This document shows positions 5,083 to 6,027 of a stretch of 6,027 bases of DNA, piece after piece. The notes beneath the pieces are model-generated. The model saw only the letters and a list, made by a program, of their open reading frames with translations, was not told the DNA's origin and ran no database searches. Within the stretch, counting starts at the first letter, position 1; each line of letters opens with the position of its first letter. Where the stretch lies: assembly GCA_903877945.1 (NCBI GenBank), contig CAIRFY010000318.1:1-6027 (forward strand). Reading direction: 5' to 3'. The translations under genes were made by a program, and so were the position numbers. The DNA is from an uncultured Oscillochloris sp. Lineage in GTDB: Bacteria > Chloroflexota > Chloroflexia > Chloroflexales > Chloroflexaceae.

Positions 5083-6027
5083 CTACGAAACCTGGCTCAG
5101 TGGGTGCCTGGCGGCGCGGGTCGTCTCACCCGCCAGCACCAGATCGTCGTAGATCGTCGTAATGCGCCGCGCCACACTAGGCCACCCGTACTCGCTTGCG
5201 CGACGACGTGCGCCCGCCTCCAGATCCTCGGCGTAGGCGCGGTCGCTCAGCACCAGGCGGATCTGCGCGGCAAGGGCCACGTGGTCATTGGGCGGGAAGA
5301 GCAGCCCGCTGCGGCCATCTTCAATCGTCAGGGCCAGGCCACCAACATCCGAGGCCACCACCGCCACACCGCAGGCCAGCGCCTCCAGCGCCGCCATCCC
5401 AAATGACTCATAGTGCGACGGGACAGCCACCACATCAGCGGCGGAGAAGTAGTCGGGTAGCTGCTCTTGAGGTCGGGCACCCAGAAAGCTTACCCGGTCG
5501 GCTACACCAAGCTCGTGGCGCAGGGCATCGAGGCGGCGCTGCTCATTGTTCCAGTCACCGGGTCGGCTTTCGTCATCTCCGCCAATCAGTAGGACACGTC
5601 TACAGCGGCGCTGGGACGGCCCCTCGGCGTCCAGCAGGGCTAAGGCGCGGATGAGTGCGTCCATACCCTTGAGCGGCTCCATACGGCCCACGCAGAGCAG
5701 CAGTTCCTCATCAGCGGGCAGACCGAGTCGTGCGCGTGCCGCCGTGCGATCCTTGGGCTGGAAGCGGCGCAGGTCCACACCACATGGCACCACCCGGATG
5801 CGCTCAGCGTCGGCCCCATACTTCCAGACCATCTGCGCCCGGTCGAGGGTTGTCGCCGCCACCACCGTGTCCACCTCCTGCATCAGACGGCGCTCAATCG
5901 CGATGCGCTGACCCGTCTCCGTCTCATCTTTGCTGCGGGCGATACTGTTCTTCATCGCGCCGAGGGTGTGGAACATGTGCATCACCGGTATGCCCCAACT
6001 CCGGCGTAAGCGCAAAGCAGCCTCGCC
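5083..6027 (-). CDS. Glycosyltransferase family 4 (MshA-like), partial, N-terminus outside window
   Basis: This GT-B fold retaining glycosyltransferase would move a sugar from a nucleotide-sugar donor to an unknown acceptor in the cytoplasm. The frame is open to the window edge, so 314 C-terminal residues are visible; roughly 100 N-terminal residues are missing compared with the ~420-residue family norm. Visible, numbered from the edge: the end of the N-terminal domain (FHTLGAMKN, then an IAIERRLMQEVD helix), the linker VPCGVDLRRF at 80-89, and donor-binding GRMEPLKG at 114-121 with the usual Arg and Lys. The EX7E motif ESFGMAALE is at 207-215, followed by VVASDVGG. It resembles the MshA/sucrose-phosphate synthase-like branch of GT4, but substrate cannot be read from this. 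A TTG at 6015 is not the start. It runs in the same direction as pufL, separated by 290 bp with a hairpin and promoter, so it is probably not co-transcribed with puf. Confidence 0.93.
   Translation of the reverse strand, partial: GEAALRLRRSWGIPVMHMFHTLGAMKNSIARSKDETETGQRIAIERRLMQEVDTVVAATTLDRAQMVWKYGADAERIRVVPCGVDLRRFQPKDRTAARARLGLPADEELLLCVGRMEPLKGMDALIRALALLDAEGPSQRRCRRVLLIGGDDESRPGDWNNEQRRLDALRHELGVADRVSFLGARPQEQLPDYFSAADVVAVPSHYESFGMAALEALACGVAVVASDVGGLALTIEDGRSGLLFPPNDHVALAAQIRLVLSDRAYAEDLEAGARRRASEYGWPSVARRITTIYDDLVLAGETTRAARHPLSQVS

Noticed and set aside
5141..5160. Perfect tandem 10-mer AGATCGTCGT
   Set aside because: It lies inside the glycosyltransferase coding end, where ordinary residues (TTIYDDL) explain it and the family's usual C-terminal pattern continues; no frameshift.

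Overview
The window comes from a chlorosome-type filamentous anoxygenic phototroph of the Chloroflexales (Chloroflexus/Oscillochloris-like). The evidence is a pair of separate type-II reaction-centre genes, pufL and pufM, whose proteins look like those of Chloroflexus aurantiacus. They are not the fused L-M form known from Roseiflexus. Species cannot be fixed from this window. The DNA is GC-rich with GC-rich intergenic repeats.

Layout, left to right. Positions 1-346 hold no gene. They carry three kinds of repeat: a 39-bp-period pair of C7/G7 hairpins (1-73), two copies of a 65-bp hairpin repeat (153-293) and a 7-bp tandem repeat (311-341). Positions 347-1912 (minus) encode a complete type I restriction-modification methyltransferase subunit, HsdM, with a TTG start and no hsdS or hsdR in view. 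Positions 1913-2140 hold the hsdM promoter region and a strong intrinsic terminator for the tRNA. A tRNA-Gly(GCC) lies at 2141-2216 (minus) with its own sigma70-type promoter. Positions 2311-2919 (plus) encode an unrecognised 202-residue protein with two predicted membrane helices; it converges on pufM with 4 bp between the stop codons. Positions 2924-4792 (minus) are the pufL-pufM pair, in the order L then M, 18 bp apart. Positions 4793-5082 hold the puf leader and promoter. The leader contains a hairpin and a possible 37-codon upstream ORF that overlaps the pufL start as ATGA. Positions 5083-6027 (minus) are the C-terminal part of a GT4-type glycosyltransferase that runs off the right edge.

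How they fit together. PufL and PufM form the membrane core that carries the bacteriochlorophyll special pair, bacteriopheophytins, quinones and iron. No pufB/pufA antenna gene or pufC cytochrome gene is next to them, which matches the split arrangement known in Chloroflexus. The tRNA, HsdM, membrane protein and glycosyltransferase have no evident functional link to photosynthesis. The most interesting unexplained structure is the puf leader; the repeat block next to hsdM comes second.
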